Shown here: positions 32,572 through 40,758 of the stretch, one piece after another
Numbering within the stretch: position 1 is the stretch's first letter
How the letters are laid out: each line of letters opens with the position of its first letter
NCBI RefSeq assembly: GCF_013364215.1
Contig: NZ_CP054923.1
Coordinates: 5,952,001 to 6,016,000 of the forward strand
Length of the DNA: 64,000 bases
From: Verrucosispora sp. NA02020
GTDB lineage: Bacteria > Actinomycetota > Actinomycetes > Mycobacteriales > Micromonosporaceae
Reading direction: 5' to 3'
Made by a program: the position numbers and the translations under genes
Notes under the pieces: model-generated
Database searches by the model: none
What the model saw: only the letters and a program-made list of their open reading frames with translations
Told to the model about the DNA's origin: nothing

Positions 32572-34349
32572 CACGAAGGCAGCGAGCGGAAGCCGCGCCC
32601 GGTGCGGTCGCCGAGGTGACCGGCGGTCACCAACTGCTCCAGCAGTGGAGCCGGGGCGAAGCCCGGATCGCGCAGTTCCCCGTACAACCGCCGCTGGACG
32701 GCCAGCGCCACGTCCAGACCGACCGCGTCGAGCAGGGCGAACGGGCCGACGGGGTAACCGCAGCCGAGCCTCATGGCGTGGTCGACGTCGTCGGTGCCGG
32801 CGTAGCCGGCCTCCAGCATCCGCACCGCGTCGTTGAGGTACGGGAACAGCAGCGCGTTGACGATGAAACCGGCCCGATCGGCGCAGACCACTGCGGTCCG
32901 CCCCAGCGTGGCACAGACCGCCCGCGCGGTGTCCACCACCTGGTCCGAGGTCCGGATGGTCCGCACGATCTCGACCAGCGGCGTCGAGGTGCCCGGGTGC
33001 ACGAGGTGCAGGCCCACCACGTCGTCCGGGCGCCCGGTCGCCATCGCCAGGTCGATCACCGGCAGCGCGGAGGTGGTGGTGGCCAGCACGGCGCCCGGCT
33101 TGCAGACTGCGGCCACCTCGGCGAGGAGGGCCTTCTTGACGTCGAGATCGTCGGCCACCGCCTCGACCACCAGGTCCGCGTCGGCCAGCGCCGTCGACGC
33201 CGTCGACCAGGTGATCCGGCCGAGGGCGGCGGCACGGTCGGCCTCGCTCAACCGGTCGGGGGAGACGTTCTCGTCCAGTGCGGTCCGCACCGCCGCACCG
33301 GCCGTCGTGGGATCCCCGAATCCGGGGCCGACCGCGACGACCTGGTATCCGGCGGCGGCGAAGACCGCGACGAGCCGGTGCGCCGACGCGCCTGCTCCGA
33401 CCACGCCGACGGTGCGTACCGGGTCGGTGGGTGCCTCGCCGGCCGGTGCCGGCGTCCGTGCGTCGGGCACGACGGTGCCGGAGCCGGGCCGCTCGTAGGT
33501 GTAGAAGCCCCGGCCGGACTTCCGCCCGAGCAGCCCGGCGGTCACCATCTGGCGCAGCAGTGGCGCCGGGGCGTGTCGGCGGTCCCGGCCGCCACGGCGG
33601 TACATGGTGTCCAGGACCTCGTAGGACGTGTCCAGCCCGATCAGGTCCATCAGGGCCAGCGGGCCCATCGGCAGTCCGCAGCCGAGCTTCATCGCGACGT
33701 CGATGTCCTCGCGGGTCGCGTACCCCGCCTCGACCATCGTGACGGCGTGGTTGAGGTAGCCGAACAGCAGCGCGTTGGCGACGAAGCCGGCCCGGTCGCC
33801 GATGGTGACGTCGACCTTGCCGAGTCGCCCGCAGAGCGCCTCCACGTCGGTCACCACGTCGTCGGCGGTGACGACCGTGCGCACGACCTCGACCAGCTTC
33901 ATCACCGGTGCCGGGTTGAAGAAGTGGATGCCGATCACCTGTTCGGGCCGGCCGGTGGCGACCGCGATCTCGGTGACGCTCAACGACGAGGTGTTGGTGG
34001 CGAGGACGGCCTCGGGCCTGCAGATCCGGTCCAGGTCGGCGAAGAGCCGCCGCTTCAGGTCGAGGCGCTCGGGTACCGCCTCGATCACCAGGTCGACCGC
34101 GTGCAGCGCGTCCAGCCCGACGGCGAAGGTGACCCGGCCGTGCAGGGCGTCCCGGTCGGCGGCGGCGAGCCGGCCCTTGGCCACGGCCCGGTCGGTCGAG
34201 CGGGTCAGCGTGGCCCGGCCACGGTCCAGGGCGTCGTCGGTGATCTCGACGGCCACCACGTCGACGCCGCTGCGGGCGAAGACCTCGACGATGCCGGCAC
34301 CCATGGTGCCCAGACCCACCACACCCACGCTGGTGAACTCGCGCGCCAC
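32571..34349 (-). CDS. Fused tandem 3-hydroxyacyl-CoA dehydrogenase
   Basis: 592 residues made of two full copies of the 3-hydroxyacyl-CoA dehydrogenase unit (about 1-290 and 312-592). The first copy has a good NAD site (VGLGTMGAG), NTSSLS, the catalytic His in GIHFFNP and Glu, and NALLFGYLN. The second copy keeps LVVEAV, TTSALP and GLHLVHP but its nucleotide loop reads GAGASAHR, losing the third Gly. The first half probably does the NAD-linked oxidation of 3-hydroxyacyl-CoA in beta-oxidation; the second may be structural. GTG start with AAGGGGAGG upstream. The shared palindrome (34387-34404) is 38 bases upstream. Confidence 0.9.
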   Translation of the reverse strand: MAREFTSVGVVGLGTMGAGIVEVFARSGVDVVAVEITDDALDRGRATLTRSTDRAVAKGRLAAADRDALHGRVTFAVGLDALHAVDLVIEAVPERLDLKRRLFADLDRICRPEAVLATNTSSLSVTEIAVATGRPEQVIGIHFFNPAPVMKLVEVVRTVVTADDVVTDVEALCGRLGKVDVTIGDRAGFVANALLFGYLNHAVTMVEAGYATREDIDVAMKLGCGLPMGPLALMDLIGLDTSYEVLDTMYRRGGRDRRHAPAPLLRQMVTAGLLGRKSGRGFYTYERPGSGTVVPDARTPAPAGEAPTDPVRTVGVVGAGASAHRLVAVFAAAGYQVVAVGPGFGDPTTAGAAVRTALDENVSPDRLSEADRAAALGRITWSTASTALADADLVVEAVADDLDVKKALLAEVAAVCKPGAVLATTTSALPVIDLAMATGRPDDVVGLHLVHPGTSTPLVEIVRTIRTSDQVVDTARAVCATLGRTAVVCADRAGFIVNALLFPYLNDAVRMLEAGYAGTDDVDHAMRLGCGYPVGPFALLDAVGLDVALAVQRRLYGELRDPGFAPAPLLEQLVTAGHLGDRTGRGFRSLPS

Positions 34350-34386
34350 GCCCGGCCTCCCCTTGTCCGCGGAACCGGCGACCGGA

Positions 34387-34404
34387 CTTTAACGGTCGCT
34401 CAGG
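34387..34404. promoter_or_regulatory. Acyl-CoA regulon palindrome, site 3 (fused dehydrogenase)
   Basis: CTTTAACGGTCGCTCAGG on the plus strand. On the minus strand it overlaps a TAAAGT -10-like box (34386-34391) of the fused dehydrogenase gene. Confidence 0.65.
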
Positions 34405-34517
34405 TCATGCGCGCGAGTCTGCCACGTGGCGCGGGCCTGTCCAGACGCGGTGGGGTTTGTCACCGCGCCGGGCACAGGTCGGCGGTCGGGCTCAGGCCAG
34501 CGGCCGGGTGCAACAGG

Positions 34518-34961
34518 TCAGGAGCCGCCGGTGATGGCGCGTGTGGAGGGCGCGACCGGCAGCGGCAGCGTCGGTCGCCGCTCCTGGCGCGGCACCCCGA
34601 AGCTGAAGCCCACCGGGTCGGTGAGCGCCACCCCCGGGTCGAAGAACCGCAGGTCGGTACGACCGATCCGGACCACGTCGCCGTCGCTGAGCCGGGTCAG
34701 CTCGGTGATCCGACGTTCGTTCACCCAGGTGCCGTTCGTCGAGCCGAGGTCCACCAGGGACACCCCCTCGCCGGCCAGCCAGATCTCGGCGTGCCGACGA
34801 CTCAGATGCGGGTCGTGCACGACGATGTCGACCGCCGGATCGCGGCCGATCACCTGCGGCTGACGACGCAGCCGGAACCCGAGCCCGCGCATGGGCCCGG
34901 CGGCCACTGTCAGCAGCGGCATCAGTTGCGGATATTCCTCCATGGACAGTCGGACCTCCAC
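34518..34961 (-). CDS. FHA-domain protein
   Basis: 147 residues from a GTG; the ATG at 34943 with GGAGG 11 nt upstream may be the real start. One forkhead-associated domain fills residues about 15-110: VIGRDP (38-43), LSRRHAEI (53-60), DLGSTNGTWVN (71-81). These are the phosphothreonine-binding residues. A Pro-rich C-terminal arm follows. Such small FHA proteins read Ser/Thr kinase signals in actinobacteria; no kinase is nearby. It is divergent from the aldehyde dehydrogenase gene, 233 bases away. Confidence 0.9.
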   Translation of the reverse strand: MEVRLSMEEYPQLMPLLTVAAGPMRGLGFRLRRQPQVIGRDPAVDIVVHDPHLSRRHAEIWLAGEGVSLVDLGSTNGTWVNERRITELTRLSDGDVVRIGRTDLRFFDPGVALTDPVGFSFGVPRQERRPTLPLPVAPSTRAITGGS

Positions 34962-35182
34962 CCCGCGCGGCCACCCCCGCGTCAGCCTGCCACCACCGGG
35001 CGGCCACCTCCACCACCCGGCCAGTCATCACCGAGTAACCGGCCGGACACCTTCCGTTCGACCCTTTCGGTGGACAGGGCACCTGCCTTCCGGCGAAAAC
35101 TGCTGCTCAGTCCGATTCAACCATCCGCCGCCCAGCCCGCTCGGCCCCGCACCACTCCCTACCTGTGAGTAATATTCGGGTC

Positions 35183-35188
35183 TAGAAT
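35183..35188 (+). promoter_or_regulatory. -10 box of leaderless aldehyde dehydrogenase gene
   Basis: TAGAAT, 6 bases before the ATG at 35195, with no Shine-Dalgarno sequence between. Transcription would start at or next to the A of the ATG. Confidence 0.6.
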
Positions 35189-35194
35189 CCCGTC

Positions 35195-36691
35195 ATGACG
35201 GCTCCCCACCGCCCCGGCACCCCGACGATCGAGGGCGGCCACCTGATCTCGACCAACCCGGCCACCGGCGACGAGGCGGGACGCGTACCGGTCGCCACCG
35301 GCGTGGAGGTGGAGCGCGCCGTCGCGAACGCCCGCGCCGCCGGCCTGTGGTGGGCCGGTCTCGGCTTCGACGGGCGGCGGGAACGGCTGCTGCGCTGGCG
35401 GCGGCTGCTCGCGCAGCGGATGGAGACGCTGGCGGAGCTGGTCCACGCCGAGGGTGGCAAGCCGATCGCGGACGCGCTGGTCGAGATCGTGACCGCGGTG
35501 GAGCACGTCGACTGGGCGGCGAACAACGCGCGCCGGGTGCTCGGCGCCCGCCGGGTCCGGTCCCGGCTCATCCTGGCCGAGTTCTCGGCCCACCTGGAGT
35601 ACCAGCCGTACGGGGTGGTCGGGGTGATCGGGCCGTGGAACTACCCGGTCTTCACCCCCATCGGCTCCGCCGCGTACGCGCTGGCCGCCGGCAACGCCGT
35701 GGTCCTCAAACCGAGCGAGTACACCCCGGTGGTCGGGCAGTGGCTGGTCGACACGTTCGCCGAGGTGGTGCCCGAGCAGCCGGTGTTCAGCGCGGTGCAC
35801 GGCCTCGCCGACGTGGGCGCGGCACTGTGCCGGTCCGGCGTCGACAAGCTCGCCTTCACCGGCTCCACCGCCACCGCGAAGAAGGTGATGGCGGCCTGCG
35901 CCGAGTCGCTGACCCCGGTGCTGTTGGAGGCCGGCGGCAAGGACGCGATGATCGTCGACGCGGACGCCGACCTGGACGCCGCCGCCGAGGCCGCCGTCTG
36001 GGGTGCGATGACCAACGCCGGGCAGACGTGCATCGGCATCGAGCGGGTCTACGCGGTGGAGCCGGTCTTCGACGCGTTCGTCGACAAGGTGGTCGAGCGG
36101 GCGGGCCGCCTCACCGTGGGCCCCGACGACGCCGACGTCGGCCCGATCACCATGCCCAGCCAGCTCGACGTCATCCGACGGCACATCGACGACGCGCTGA
36201 CCCGGGGCGGACGCGCCGCCCTCGGCGGCCGGGACGCGGTCCGGCCGCCGTACGCGCACCCGACCGTGCTGGTGGACGTGCCCGAGGACTCCGCGGCCGT
36301 ACGCGAGGAGACCTTCGGCCCGACGCTGACCGTCAACCGGGTGCGGGACGCGGACGAGGCGCTCGCCCGGGCCAACGCCCTGCCCTACGGTCTGGGCGGT
36401 TCGGTCTTCGGGCGGCGTCGGGCGGTGGCGATCGCCCGTCGACTCCGGTCCGGCATGGCGTCGATCAACTCGGCGCTCACCTTCGCCGGCATGTCCACCC
36501 TGCCCTTCGGCGGGGTCGGCGAGTCGGGGTTCGGCCGGATCCACGGCGAGGACGGGCTGCGCGAGTTCGGCCGGGCCAAGGCGGTGACCCGTCGCCGGGG
36601 CCGGACGCTCCTGCCGTCGACCACCTTCGACCGCACCCCTGCTGACGTGGCCCGTCTCGTCAAAGCGGTCAAGATGCTCTACGGCAGGTAA
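35195..36691 (+). CDS. Aldehyde dehydrogenase
   Basis: 498 residues, full length for the NAD(P)-dependent aldehyde dehydrogenase superfamily. Motifs: GPWNYPVFTPIG, FTGSTATAKKV, LLEAGGKDAM (general base Glu245) and NAGQTCIGIERV (catalytic Cys279), then ETFGPTL. It oxidises an aldehyde to a carboxylate in the cytoplasm; it resembles the succinate-semialdehyde and medium-chain group (EAGGKDA, GMASINSALTFAG), which does not fix the substrate. The start has no ribosome binding site and follows a TAGAAT box by 6 bases, so the message is probably leaderless. Confidence 0.93.
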   Translation: MTAPHRPGTPTIEGGHLISTNPATGDEAGRVPVATGVEVERAVANARAAGLWWAGLGFDGRRERLLRWRRLLAQRMETLAELVHAEGGKPIADALVEIVTAVEHVDWAANNARRVLGARRVRSRLILAEFSAHLEYQPYGVVGVIGPWNYPVFTPIGSAAYALAAGNAVVLKPSEYTPVVGQWLVDTFAEVVPEQPVFSAVHGLADVGAALCRSGVDKLAFTGSTATAKKVMAACAESLTPVLLEAGGKDAMIVDADADLDAAAEAAVWGAMTNAGQTCIGIERVYAVEPVFDAFVDKVVERAGRLTVGPDDADVGPITMPSQLDVIRRHIDDALTRGGRAALGGRDAVRPPYAHPTVLVDVPEDSAAVREETFGPTLTVNRVRDADEALARANALPYGLGGSVFGRRRAVAIARRLRSGMASINSALTFAGMSTLPFGGVGESGFGRIHGEDGLREFGRAKAVTRRRGRTLLPSTTFDRTPADVARLVKAVKMLYGR

Positions 36692-36780
36692 GCAGGCGGT
36701 CCGAAAGCCGCCACTGTCGGAAAGCCGATCATCGTCGGCTTCGATACGGGACAGAGGTTTAGCGTCGGTAGCCGCGACGG

Positions 36781-36786
36781 TACATT
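36781..36786 (+). promoter_or_regulatory. -10 box of leaderless methyltransferase gene
   Basis: TACATT, 7 bases before the ATG at 36794; no Shine-Dalgarno sequence. Confidence 0.6.
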
Positions 36787-36793
36787 CCGTTAA

Positions 36794-37471
36794 ATGCGCC
36801 CCCATCGATTGCGATTCCATCTCGTCGACAAGGACGGCTCATGGGCCGCGCGGCAACGCCAACGCCGCGCCGAATGGCTGGTCCGCACGTTTCCCCGGCT
36901 GTCCGAGATGAACGTGATCGACCTTGGTGGACGCCTCGGCACCTGGACCCGCGCGGCCGTCCGGCCGGCCCGCGTACACGTGGTCAACCTGGAGCGACCC
37001 GCCGTCGACGTGCCCGAGTGGGCCGAGGTCGACCAGGCCGACGCCTGCGACCTGCCGGCCCACATCACCGGGCGCCGCTACGACCTGGTCTTCTCCAACT
37101 CGGTGCTGGAACACGTGGGTGGACACGAGCGCCGGCTGCGGTTCGCCGAGGCGGTGCACACGCTGGCCGAGCGGCACTGGGTGCAGACGCCGTACCGCTA
37201 CTTCCCGATCGAGCCGCACTGGATCGCCCCGGGCATGCAGTTCCTGCCGGTACGCCTGCGCACCGCGGTCGCCCGGCGCTGGCCGCTCGGGCACAAGGCC
37301 ACCCACTCCCACGACGCGGCCATCCACCAGGTGCTCTGGACCGAGCTGCTGGACCGGTCCCAGATGCGGCACTACTTCCCGCAGTCCCGCATCCTGGTGG
37401 AGCGGGTCGGCGGCCTGCCCAAGTCGCTGATCGCGGTCCGCACCACGATCCCCCGCCAACGCACCACCTGA
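36794..37471 (+). CDS. SAM-dependent methyltransferase, class I
   Basis: 225 residues. A Rossmann-type methyltransferase with motif I VIDLGGRLGTW (about 41-51), motif II near VVNLERP, an acidic loop QADACDLP and motif IV with YDLVFSNSVLEHVGG. This is the UbiE/methyltransferase-11 type; the C-terminal part with HWVQTPYRYFPIEPHW and LPKSLIAVR is characteristic of small actinobacterial methyltransferases of unknown substrate. Leaderless start likely (TACATT at 36781). Convergent with nucS, 15 bases apart. Confidence 0.85.
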   Translation: MRPHRLRFHLVDKDGSWAARQRQRRAEWLVRTFPRLSEMNVIDLGGRLGTWTRAAVRPARVHVVNLERPAVDVPEWAEVDQADACDLPAHITGRRYDLVFSNSVLEHVGGHERRLRFAEAVHTLAERHWVQTPYRYFPIEPHWIAPGMQFLPVRLRTAVARRWPLGHKATHSHDAAIHQVLWTELLDRSQMRHYFPQSRILVERVGGLPKSLIAVRTTIPRQRTT

Positions 37472-37486
37472 CCGCGCCGCCGACCC

Positions 37487-38146
37487 TCAGAACAGGGTCA
37501 GTTCGTCGCGCTCGATGCCGCGCAGCCGGTCGTAGTCGACCACCACGCACCGGATGCCGCGATCCCGGGCGAGCACCCGCGCCTGCGGCTTGATCTCCTG
37601 CGCGGCGAAGACGCCGGCCACCGGTGCGAGCAACGGATCGCGGTTGAGCAGTTCGAGGTAGCGGGTGAGCTGCTCGACGCCGTCGATCTCGCCCCGGCGC
37701 TTCACCTCGACCGCGACCGTGCCCTGGTCGGCGTCGCGGCAGAGCAGGTCGACCGGCCCGATGGCGGTCATGTACTCGCGGCGGACCAGCGTGTACCCCT
37801 CGCCCAGCGTCTCCGGGTTGGCGGCCAGCAACTCCTGCAGGTGTGCCTCCACCCCGTCCTTGCGCAGCCCCGGGTCGACGCCGAGTTCGTACGAGGTGTC
37901 CTGAAAGATCTCCTCCAGGGTGATCCGCAGTTCCTCACCGGCCTTGTTGACCACCCGCCACACCCCGGGCGCCTCCTCCAGCCGACAGGGCGGGCTCATC
38001 CAGTTCAACGGCTTGTAGGCCCGGTCGTCGGCGTGGATGGACACCGAGCCGTCCGCCTTCACCATGAGCAGCCGGGTGGCCGGCGGCAGGTGGGCCGAGA
38101 GGCGTCCGACATAGTCCACCGAGCATTTCGCAATCACCAACCGCAC
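37487..38146 (-). CDS. nucS: NucS/EndoMS mismatch-specific endonuclease
   Basis: 219 residues from the GTG at 38146, giving the conserved start [20 protein letters not shown]. An N-terminal DNA-binding domain precedes a RecB-like nuclease domain with D133 in GPVDLLCRD and E147/K149 in VAVEVKRRG. The last residues DELTLF resemble the clamp-binding tail of NucS. It cuts both strands at mismatches and replaces MutS/MutL repair in most actinobacteria. A TACCCT box 6 bases before the start and no ribosome binding site suggest a leaderless mRNA. Divergent from the DUF4126 gene. Confidence 0.95.
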   Translation of the reverse strand: MRLVIAKCSVDYVGRLSAHLPPATRLLMVKADGSVSIHADDRAYKPLNWMSPPCRLEEAPGVWRVVNKAGEELRITLEEIFQDTSYELGVDPGLRKDGVEAHLQELLAANPETLGEGYTLVRREYMTAIGPVDLLCRDADQGTVAVEVKRRGEIDGVEQLTRYLELLNRDPLLAPVAGVFAAQEIKPQARVLARDRGIRCVVVDYDRLRGIERDELTLF

Positions 38147-38152
38147 CCGACG

Positions 38153-38158
38153 AGGGTA
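38153..38158 (-). promoter_or_regulatory. -10 box of leaderless nucS
   Basis: TACCCT on the minus strand, 6 bases before the GTG at 38146; no Shine-Dalgarno sequence. Confidence 0.55.
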
Positions 38159-38214
38159 GCGGAGAGGCCGGGCATCGCCGCCGAGCGGCACTGGCGCGCC
38201 GGTGCCATGCTGAG

Positions 38215-38838
38215 ATGGTGCTCGAAGTGCTGACCGGTACCGGCCTCGCCGCCTCGGCGGGGCTCAACGCCTACATCCCGCTGCTGTTGATGGGCGGTCT
38301 GGCCCGTTTCACCAGCGTCATCGACCTGCCCGGCGGCTGGCAGTGGCTCGGTAACGACTGGGTGCTGGGCATCCTCGCCGTGCTGCTCGTCGTCGAGGTC
38401 GTCGCGGACAAGGTGCCGGTGGTGGACCACGTCAACGACCTGGTGCAGACGGTGGTCCGGCCGACCGCCGGTGGGCTGGCCTTCGGTGCCGGCTCCGCCT
38501 CGGAGACGGTGACGGTCAGCGACCCGGACAGCTTCTTCACCGACGGCGGCCAGTGGCTACCGGTCGTCGTCGGGGTGCTGATCGCGCTCGGCGTACACCT
38601 GCTCAAGTCCGCCGCCCGGCCGGTCATCAACGCGACCACGGCCGGTTTCGGCGCCCCGGTGGCGAGCACCGCCGAGGACGCGACCAGCGTGGTGATGTCC
38701 CTGGTGGCGATCGTGCTGCCGGTGCTGGTGCTGGTGTTCCTGGTCGCGTTCGCCCTCTATCTGCCGTGGTTCCTGCGCCGACGCGCGGACCGACGCCGGG
38801 AACGCCAGGCCGCCCGGGACGCCGGCTTCCGGGTCTGA
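38215..38838 (+). CDS. DUF4126 membrane protein
   Basis: 207 residues. Begins with the family signature [15 protein letters not shown] and shows about four to five hydrophobic helices (near 5-30, 48-65, 110-130, 155-185), with an Arg-rich cytoplasmic end. DUF4126 proteins are integral membrane proteins of unknown role. The start lies 68 bases from the divergent nucS start; no Shine-Dalgarno site is obvious. The single-gene transcript ends before the next membrane protein, which seems to have its own promoter. Confidence 0.85.
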   Translation: MVLEVLTGTGLAASAGLNAYIPLLLMGGLARFTSVIDLPGGWQWLGNDWVLGILAVLLVVEVVADKVPVVDHVNDLVQTVVRPTAGGLAFGAGSASETVTVSDPDSFFTDGGQWLPVVVGVLIALGVHLLKSAARPVINATTAGFGAPVASTAEDATSVVMSLVAIVLPVLVLVFLVAFALYLPWFLRRRADRRRERQAARDAGFRV

Positions 38839-38877
38839 TCCTCAGGTACGCGGGGCAGACCGGTTGCGTAGTGGATC

Positions 38878-38883
38878 TACGCT
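38878..38883 (+). promoter_or_regulatory. -10 box of leaderless gene at 38891
   Basis: TACGCT, 7 bases before the ATG at 38891; no Shine-Dalgarno sequence. Confidence 0.55.
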
Positions 38884-38890
38884 GCCCCGC

Positions 38891-39334
38891 ATGACGTACC
38901 ACCCGACTCCGGTCCCGCCCCGCAACAACCGCCCGCTGCGGATCGTGCTCGTCGTGGTGGGGGTGGTCGTCGCCCTCTGCTGCCTGGGCGGTGCGGTCGG
39001 CGGCTGGTTCCTCTACCAGACCGTGCAGGACGCGGTCGGTCCGGCCCGCAGCGCCACCGGCGAGTATCTGGACGCCCTCCGGGACGGCGACCACCAGCGC
39101 GCCTACGACCGTCTCTGCCAGCGGCAACGCGACGAGGTCACGGCGGACGAGTTCGCCCGGCAACGGCAGGCGATGCCGAAACTGGTGGAGTACGACATCA
39201 CCGGGATGCGGGTCTCCACCAACAACGGCCGGACCACCGGGGCCGCGTCGGTACGCCTGGAGACGGCCAACGGCGAGACGAACGAGTCGATCAGCCTGCT
39301 CCGCGAGGACGGCGAGTGGCGCGTCTGCCCCTGA
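38891..39334 (+). CDS. Membrane-anchored protein with DUF4878/NTF2-like domain
   Basis: 147 residues from the ATG at 38891. A Pro-rich arm, one membrane segment (about 17-39) and an extracytoplasmic domain with ARSATGEYLDALRDGDHQRAY and a final GEWRVCP, the layout of DUF4878-type small proteins where an NTF2-like fold stands outside the membrane. Two Cys (LCQRQ and VCP) might form a disulfide outside the cell. No ligand known. A TACGCT box 7 bases upstream of the ATG suggests a leaderless start. Confidence 0.75.
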   Translation: MTYHPTPVPPRNNRPLRIVLVVVGVVVALCCLGGAVGGWFLYQTVQDAVGPARSATGEYLDALRDGDHQRAYDRLCQRQRDEVTADEFARQRQAMPKLVEYDITGMRVSTNNGRTTGAASVRLETANGETNESISLLREDGEWRVCP

Positions 39335-39407
39335 GGACCGGCGAATCGGTCCAGCCCAGCCCTCCGAAAGCCTAAAATTAGGGCAAATCAACGGAGGAGG
39401 GTGGGTC

Positions 39408-39707
39408 ATGACCGCAGCGATGGAGATGCCCCGGGTCCAGGAGTGCGTGGTGTCCGCCTGCGCGTACAACCACACCGGCGACTGCAACGCCTTCGCCATC
39501 ACGATCGGCAGCATGGACCACGCGCACTGCCACACGTTCATCGAGATGCCGGCCGTCCGCGCCGGCATCGACGGCCAGGTGGCCCAGGTGGGCGCGTGCC
39601 AGCGGGCCGACTGTCGGCACAACCAGCAGTTGGAGTGCCAGGCCCCGTCGATCAAGGTCGGCCCGGACGCCGACATGGCCGACTGCATGACGTACAGCCA
39701 CCGCTGA
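39408..39707 (+). CDS. DUF1540 protein with two Cys-rich modules
   Basis: 99 residues, with GGAGGAGG 7 nt before the ATG. Two DUF1540 modules follow each other: CVVSACAYNHTGDCNAFAI with a later CHTF, and CQRADCRHNQQLECQAPSI with CMTY. Each has four Cys in the same spacing, which suggests a small metal-binding knuckle per module. The family is widespread in actinobacteria and firmicutes and has no known function. An AT-rich near-palindrome CCTAAAATTAGG lies just upstream (39371-39382) and may be part of the promoter. Confidence 0.88.
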   Translation: MTAAMEMPRVQECVVSACAYNHTGDCNAFAITIGSMDHAHCHTFIEMPAVRAGIDGQVAQVGACQRADCRHNQQLECQAPSIKVGPDADMADCMTYSHR

Positions 39708-39722
39708 TCGACCTCCGGGTGG

Positions 39723-39739
39723 CGTCCGCCGGGCGGACG
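39723..39739 (+). terminator. Short hairpin after the DUF1540 gene
   Basis: CGTCCGCC and GGCGGACG around a tiny loop, 15 bases past the stop. Compact and very GC-rich. Confidence 0.45.
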
Positions 39740-39867
39740 GACCCGGAACTGTGCAGAACCGCACAGCGGAACGACGGTGACGCCCGGGTCCGAGTCGCCC
39801 GTGACGGGGAGGAACCACCACCCCCCGGTGCGGACGGCGGACCCGGGCGCCCCGCACACTTGACGGC

Positions 39868-40758
39868 ATGAGTGACGACGTCGCGATCCACGTCCGGGGC
39901 CTGCGCAAGGCGTACGGCGACAACGTCGCCGTGGCCGATCTGGACCTCGACGTCCAGCGGGGCGAGGTGTTCGCTCTGCTCGGCCCGAACGGCGCCGGCA
40001 AGACCACCACCGTGGAGATCCTGGAGGGCTACCGGCAGCGCGACGCCGGTGAGGTGCGCGTACTGGACACCGACCCCTCCTTCGCCCACGGCTCCCGGTC
40101 GGGCGGATCCCGCGCGCCGGGCCGCTCGGTGCGCGACTGGCGGGGTCGGGTCGGCATCGTGCTCCAGGGCACCGGCGAGTTCGACGAGCTGACCGTGGCC
40201 GAGGTGGTGCACCACTTCGCCGGCTTCTATCCCGACGGCGACGACCCGGACAAGGTGATCGCCCGGGTGGGGCTGACCGCCAAGGCCGGCGCCCGTACGC
40301 ACACCCTCTCCGGCGGGCAGAAGCGTCGCCTGGACGTGGCGCTGGGCATCATCGGCCGTCCCGAACTGCTCTTCCTCGACGAGCCGACCACCGGTTTCGA
40401 CCCGGAGGCCCGCCGCGAGTTCTGGGAACTGATCCGGGACCTCTCCGCGGCCGGCACCACCATCGTGCTCACCACGCACTACCTGGACGAGGCCGAGGCG
40501 CTCGCCGACCGGGTGGGCGTCATCGCCGGCGGCCGGCTGGTCGAGGTCGCCGTACCCGCCGAGCTGGGCAACCGGCAGGACGCGCTGGCCACGGTCTCCT
40601 GGCGTACCCCGGAGGGCACGTCGGAGAGCGCGCAGAGCGCGACGCCGACGGCGCTGGTGGCCGAACTGGCCGCGCGTTTCGGTGGCGAGGTGCCCGGCCT
40701 GACCGTCACCCGGCCCACGCTGGAGGACATCTACCTGCGGATGATCGGACACTCATGA
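39868..40758 (+). CDS. ABC exporter ATP-binding protein (DrrA-like)
   Basis: 296 residues. Walker A GPNGAGKTTT (39-48), signature LSGGQKRRLDVALG, Walker B ELLFLDEPTTGFD and the switch His in TTHYLDEAEA. The C-terminal region with VTRPTLEDIYLRM is typical of DrrA/CcmA-like subunits. A Gly/Ser/Arg insert (HGSRSGGSRAPGRS) lies at about 75-90. It powers the permease coded next, whose ATG overlaps this stop by 4 bases. Possible cargo: drugs, lipids or glycoconjugates; nothing in the context decides. Confidence 0.93.
   Translation: MSDDVAIHVRGLRKAYGDNVAVADLDLDVQRGEVFALLGPNGAGKTTTVEILEGYRQRDAGEVRVLDTDPSFAHGSRSGGSRAPGRSVRDWRGRVGIVLQGTGEFDELTVAEVVHHFAGFYPDGDDPDKVIARVGLTAKAGARTHTLSGGQKRRLDVALGIIGRPELLFLDEPTTGFDPEARREFWELIRDLSAAGTTIVLTTHYLDEAEALADRVGVIAGGRLVEVAVPAELGNRQDALATVSWRTPEGTSESAQSATPTALVAELAARFGGEVPGLTVTRPTLEDIYLRMIGHS

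Noticed and set aside
31395..35168. A 1257-residue open frame spanning several genes on the plus strand
   Set aside because: It runs through the hydrolase, the repeat tract, the fused dehydrogenase and the FHA gene on the opposite strand and has no coherent domain.
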